Shown here piece by piece: positions 5,214 to 5,241 of a stretch of 5,241 nt of DNA (position 1 is its first letter; each line of letters opens with the position of its first letter). The notes below the pieces were generated by a model. It was not told the origin of the DNA, made no database searches, and saw only the letters and a list, made by a program, of their open reading frames with translations. The DNA is from Cyanobacteria bacterium UBA11370 (GTDB lineage: Bacteria > Cyanobacteriota > Cyanobacteriia > Cyanobacteriales > Coleofasciculaceae): assembly GCA_003486645.1 (NCBI GenBank), contig DNGI01000286.1, positions 1-5,241 of the forward strand, read 5' to 3'. The position numbers were made by a program, and so were the translations under genes.

Positions 5214-5241
5214 GGGATAGTTTTGAGTTTTGTTAGCGTAG

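Noticed and set aside
1..5241. CRISPR array, tRNA, rRNA or riboswitch
   Set aside because: No regularly spaced repeats of 24-40 bp, no cloverleaf with a TTCGA-type arm and no recognisable riboswitch core were seen on either strand.

Overview
The window looks like cyanobacterial chromosome. The octamer GCGATCGC (HIP1, a signature of many cyanobacterial genomes) occurs four times (295-302, 752-759, 3182-3189, 4553-4560), where about 0.08 would be expected by chance in 5.2 kb. The gene families fit as well: a membrane-anchored Ser/Thr kinase with a glycine-loop variant I associate with cyanobacteria, a Uma2/DUF820 protein, and a DUF6391 protein. The genus cannot be told from the sequence.

Layout. 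Positions 1-240 are non-coding apart from a probable terminator at 125-153 for the minus-strand kinase (241-2037). Upstream of the kinase on the same strand lies a 57-codon cold-shock-domain ORF (2278-2451), too short for automatic ORF lists. It has both RNA-binding motifs but ends before the last strands of the fold, and a likely frameshifted tail follows. A palindrome-rich gap of about 100 bp separates it from a divergent Uma2-family nuclease-like gene (2556-3152, GTG start).

The 545 bp between Uma2 and the next intact gene (3153-3697) are not empty. They hold two pieces of a broken phosphoribosyltransferase gene (about 3182-3286 and 3423-3548). Between them sits the end of a transposon (about 3286-3425) with the last 40 or so codons of a transposase on the minus strand, probably IS630/Tc1-like. 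The left junction is at a TA dinucleotide. This is the clearest unannotated structure in the window.

After an AT-rich, repeat-containing gap comes a FkbM-type SAM-dependent methyltransferase (3698-4423), then a DUF6391 protein (4581-5213) with paired HxxEH and HPRCGTN motifs and a hydrophobic C-terminal half.

The genes do not form an obvious pathway. Strands alternate, gaps are 100-250 bp, and only the CSD ORF and the kinase could conceivably share a transcript. I read this as a patchwork accessory or housekeeping stretch with transposon scarring, not as a dedicated new system. The points worth following are the gene wreck, the shortened CSD ORF, the unusual kinase architecture and the metal-ligand-like motifs of the DUF6391 protein.
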